From an uncultured Lachnospiraceae bacterium (GTDB lineage Bacteria > Bacillota > Clostridia > Lachnospirales > Lachnospiraceae): a stretch of 47,882 nt of DNA. Below the pieces are notes generated by a model. The model had not been told where the DNA came from. It saw nothing but the letters and a program-made list of their open reading frames with translations, and searched no databases. The stretch is taken from the NCBI GenBank assembly GCA_947625755.1, contig CANQPJ010000015.1:1-47882 (forward strand). Direction: 5' to 3'. How positions within the stretch are numbered: the stretch's first letter is position 1; each line of letters opens with the position of its first letter. The position numbers and the translations under genes are program-made. Below are positions 46,233-47,882 of the stretch, piece after piece.

Positions 46233-47669
46233 TTATTCAGATTTTTTCTTTTTGTCTTTACTGTCTGTTGGCTTTGTCGTATCTTTTGATGGTTTTGTAG
46301 GCTCCGGTTTCTGGGTCTGAGGCTGTTTTGTTCCTATAATCCGAGTCGTAGGAGCCATCTTGTACGTGCTGGTATGTACCAGTTCCTTGCTGACCTGTTT
46401 TCCATTTTCATAAGTAACTTTATATAATTCTGCCACATATCCTACATGACCGGCGGTTGTCTCTGTATATCCTACCGGTTTTGAAGAATCTTTTTTTGTG
46501 GTTGTTGTAATCGGAATGGTCTTAACCGTCTTGCTTACATATTCTACCTTATGTCCCGCTTTTCTAGTGTCATGTCCATATACATTAAACGTAATAGAAC
46601 CCTCGCTGTAATGTGCCTGAATATACAGCGGCGCATCTGTATTATTTTCAAATACCAAGTCTTTATAATCCCCTGCCAGTGCCGCATCTGCAGACAATGG
46701 AACATAGGAAACAGCCATGGAGTGCGGGTATCTCTCTACAATCTTTATTTCTGCCTTTAACAGGGCATTGTACAATGTGGTAGATACCTGACATATGCCT
46801 CCGCCCAGACTGTCTACCACCTCACCGTCAGCATATGTGCCTGCCGGATACCATCCGTTGTCTTCCGTCCAAGGTACCAGATGTTCATTGCAGGAGAACT
46901 GCTCTCCCGGATATACTACATTGTCACTTAATTTTTCAGCTCCGTTTTGTATATTCCGGTTTCTGTTGACAACTCCTGCCGAAAAATAAGTTGTGTACGC
47001 GCCCATAGGCTCGTTGGATACCTTTTTACAATCTTTCGTTGTATATTTTGGCTTTGCTATTTTGGCTGTCGTCTCAAATGCAATCTCTGATTTTTTATCC
47101 CAATCTTTTTTTATGTAGGACATCAGCTGCTGCGCTGTGCTGGTATAATCTACGACACAGCCCTCTACTTCCGGAATAATCCGGAATCCATGTCCGGTAG
47201 CTTTCAGGGATGCATTCTTTGCTTCTATATTGTATGGCTTACACAGTTTTTTCAACGCCTGTTTTAATTTTTTTTCATTCAAAGACATCTCTATATTGTA
47301 TGTCTTTCCTTTTTTCTTTAAATCTATACCGTCTTTATATCTTTTAATTACATTTCCCTGCTTGCCTGCGTTCATGGCTTCATCAAGAACTGATTTGTTT
47401 TCCCATGTGTATCCTAACTCTTTTAATGTAGTTTTCACATTATCCTTGTTGACCTTCAATGTTACAGCAGTGCCTGTCCGGGCAGATACAATCTCTTGAA
47501 CAGCTTTTTTCATCTCACTCTGTGTCATATTACTCACATCAATGCTGTCAATATGAATTCCTTCTTTCACGACATCTTCTGTATCTTTAGAAGCGGCAAA
47601 GGTATGGACAGTACCTAACAACATAACAATAGATGCTAATGTAATACCGATTCTGGTTATCCTTTTCAT
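46233..47669 (-). CDS. VanW-family cell-envelope protein
   Basis: 478 residues. Signal peptide MKRITRIGITLASIVMLLGT; residues ~30-200 contain two PG_binding_4 type segments (VKLK-like VSARTGTAVTLKVNKDNVKTTLKELGYTW, EAKNASLKATGHGF); VanW domain at ~225-350 (TTYFSAGVVNRNRNIQNGAEKLSDNVVYPGEQFSCNEHLVP, GGGICQVSTTLYNALLKAEI). The last ~35 residues are Lys/Thr/Pro rich, likely linking to the wall. Despite its name, VanW does not by itself give glycopeptide resistance; no van cluster is here. Confidence 0.92.
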   Translation of the reverse strand: MKRITRIGITLASIVMLLGTVHTFAASKDTEDVVKEGIHIDSIDVSNMTQSEMKKAVQEIVSARTGTAVTLKVNKDNVKTTLKELGYTWENKSVLDEAMNAGKQGNVIKRYKDGIDLKKKGKTYNIEMSLNEKKLKQALKKLCKPYNIEAKNASLKATGHGFRIIPEVEGCVVDYTSTAQQLMSYIKKDWDKKSEIAFETTAKIAKPKYTTKDCKKVSNEPMGAYTTYFSAGVVNRNRNIQNGAEKLSDNVVYPGEQFSCNEHLVPWTEDNGWYPAGTYADGEVVDSLGGGICQVSTTLYNALLKAEIKIVERYPHSMAVSYVPLSADAALAGDYKDLVFENNTDAPLYIQAHYSEGSITFNVYGHDTRKAGHKVEYVSKTVKTIPITTTTKKDSSKPVGYTETTAGHVGYVAELYKVTYENGKQVSKELVHTSTYKMAPTTRIIGTKQPQTQKPEPTKPSKDTTKPTDSKDKKKKSE

Positions 47670-47695
47670 TTTTCCCTCCTATTTTGCCTATATCA

Positions 47696-47797
47696 TTAAA
47701 TATATGCAACTGTGGTAACTACCAATGCTGCAACTAATATCAGGGCAATAACACCTGCAATAATTTTTTGATTCTTTTTGTTATAAAAAAAATTCAT
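47696..47797 (-). CDS. 33-residue membrane peptide
   Basis: MNFFYNKKNQKIIAGVIALI then LVAALVVTTVAYI: a short basic N-terminus and one membrane helix. GAGGAGGT ribosome site 6 bases before the ATG at 47797; it ends 27 bases before the VanW start. Possibly part of the VanW operon. Not assigned. Confidence 0.6.
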   Translation of the reverse strand: MNFFYNKKNQKIIAGVIALILVAALVVTTVAYI

Positions 47798-47882
47798 ATA
47801 TACCTCCTCGTATAATATCTTTTAGATACAGTAAATGTACCTTGATAACTTAATAAATCTTTGTTCAATAGGCTTAGTAAAG

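Noticed and set aside
46233-47669. Vancomycin-resistance gene
   Set aside because: VanW-type proteins are common envelope proteins in clostridia; no vanA/H/X or regulator is present.

Overview
The window looks like a piece of the chromosome of a low-GC, spore-forming anaerobic Firmicute, most like the Lachnospiraceae. The reasons are a cotJABC spore-coat operon, a PPi-type phosphofructokinase, pyruvate formate-lyase with its radical-SAM activase, and Firmicute-type small genes. Species cannot be fixed from this sequence alone.

Host left edge (1-575): the 3' part of cotJC with its terminator. Prophage (about 570-33,796, roughly 33.2 kb): an HK97-type siphovirus integrated inside cotJC. Left to right it carries small peptides and an RHH protein, endolysin, holin, a GT2 glycosyltransferase, a repeat-built tail fibre, tail hub, Dit, tape measure, a G/GT pair of tail chaperones with a -1 frameshift site, major tail protein, connectors, capsid, protease, portal, terminases and HNH. 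These are followed by an HUH-type Rep gene, a DNA-modification cluster (PAPS-reductase-like protein, C5 methylase, Dam, a second adenine methylase), ParB and many tiny early genes. All of these lie on the minus strand. The lysogeny block (XRE repressor, ImmA-type protease, Ltp-type superinfection-exclusion lipoprotein, large serine integrase) is on the plus strand, divergent from a Cro-like gene across an operator region.

Host right side (33,782-47,882): the 5' part of cotJC, then cotJB and a CotJA with a long Met/Asn-rich N-terminus. Beyond these are PPi-PFK, tRNA-Gln(CUG) and a DUF815 ATPase. The tRNA and ATPase lie between two oppositely oriented arrays of a ~74-bp repeat. Then come a split pyruvate formate-lyase (catalytic body, activase, separate glycyl-radical subunit), a nitroreductase, TrmL, an aminotransferase with an Lrp regulator, an AIR-synthase-like protein, a VanW protein and a 33-residue membrane peptide.

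Main points: (1) joining the two cotJC fragments at a shared 6-bp core restores a continuous ~200-codon frame, so the prophage may act as an excisable intervening element in a mother-cell gene, as skin does in sigK. (2) The attP deduced from the two junctions has perfect 14-bp inverted arms. (3) Pyruvate formate-lyase is encoded as two polypeptides. (4) The 74-bp dyad arrays have no obvious explanation. All functional calls come from reading motifs and context; no database search was run.
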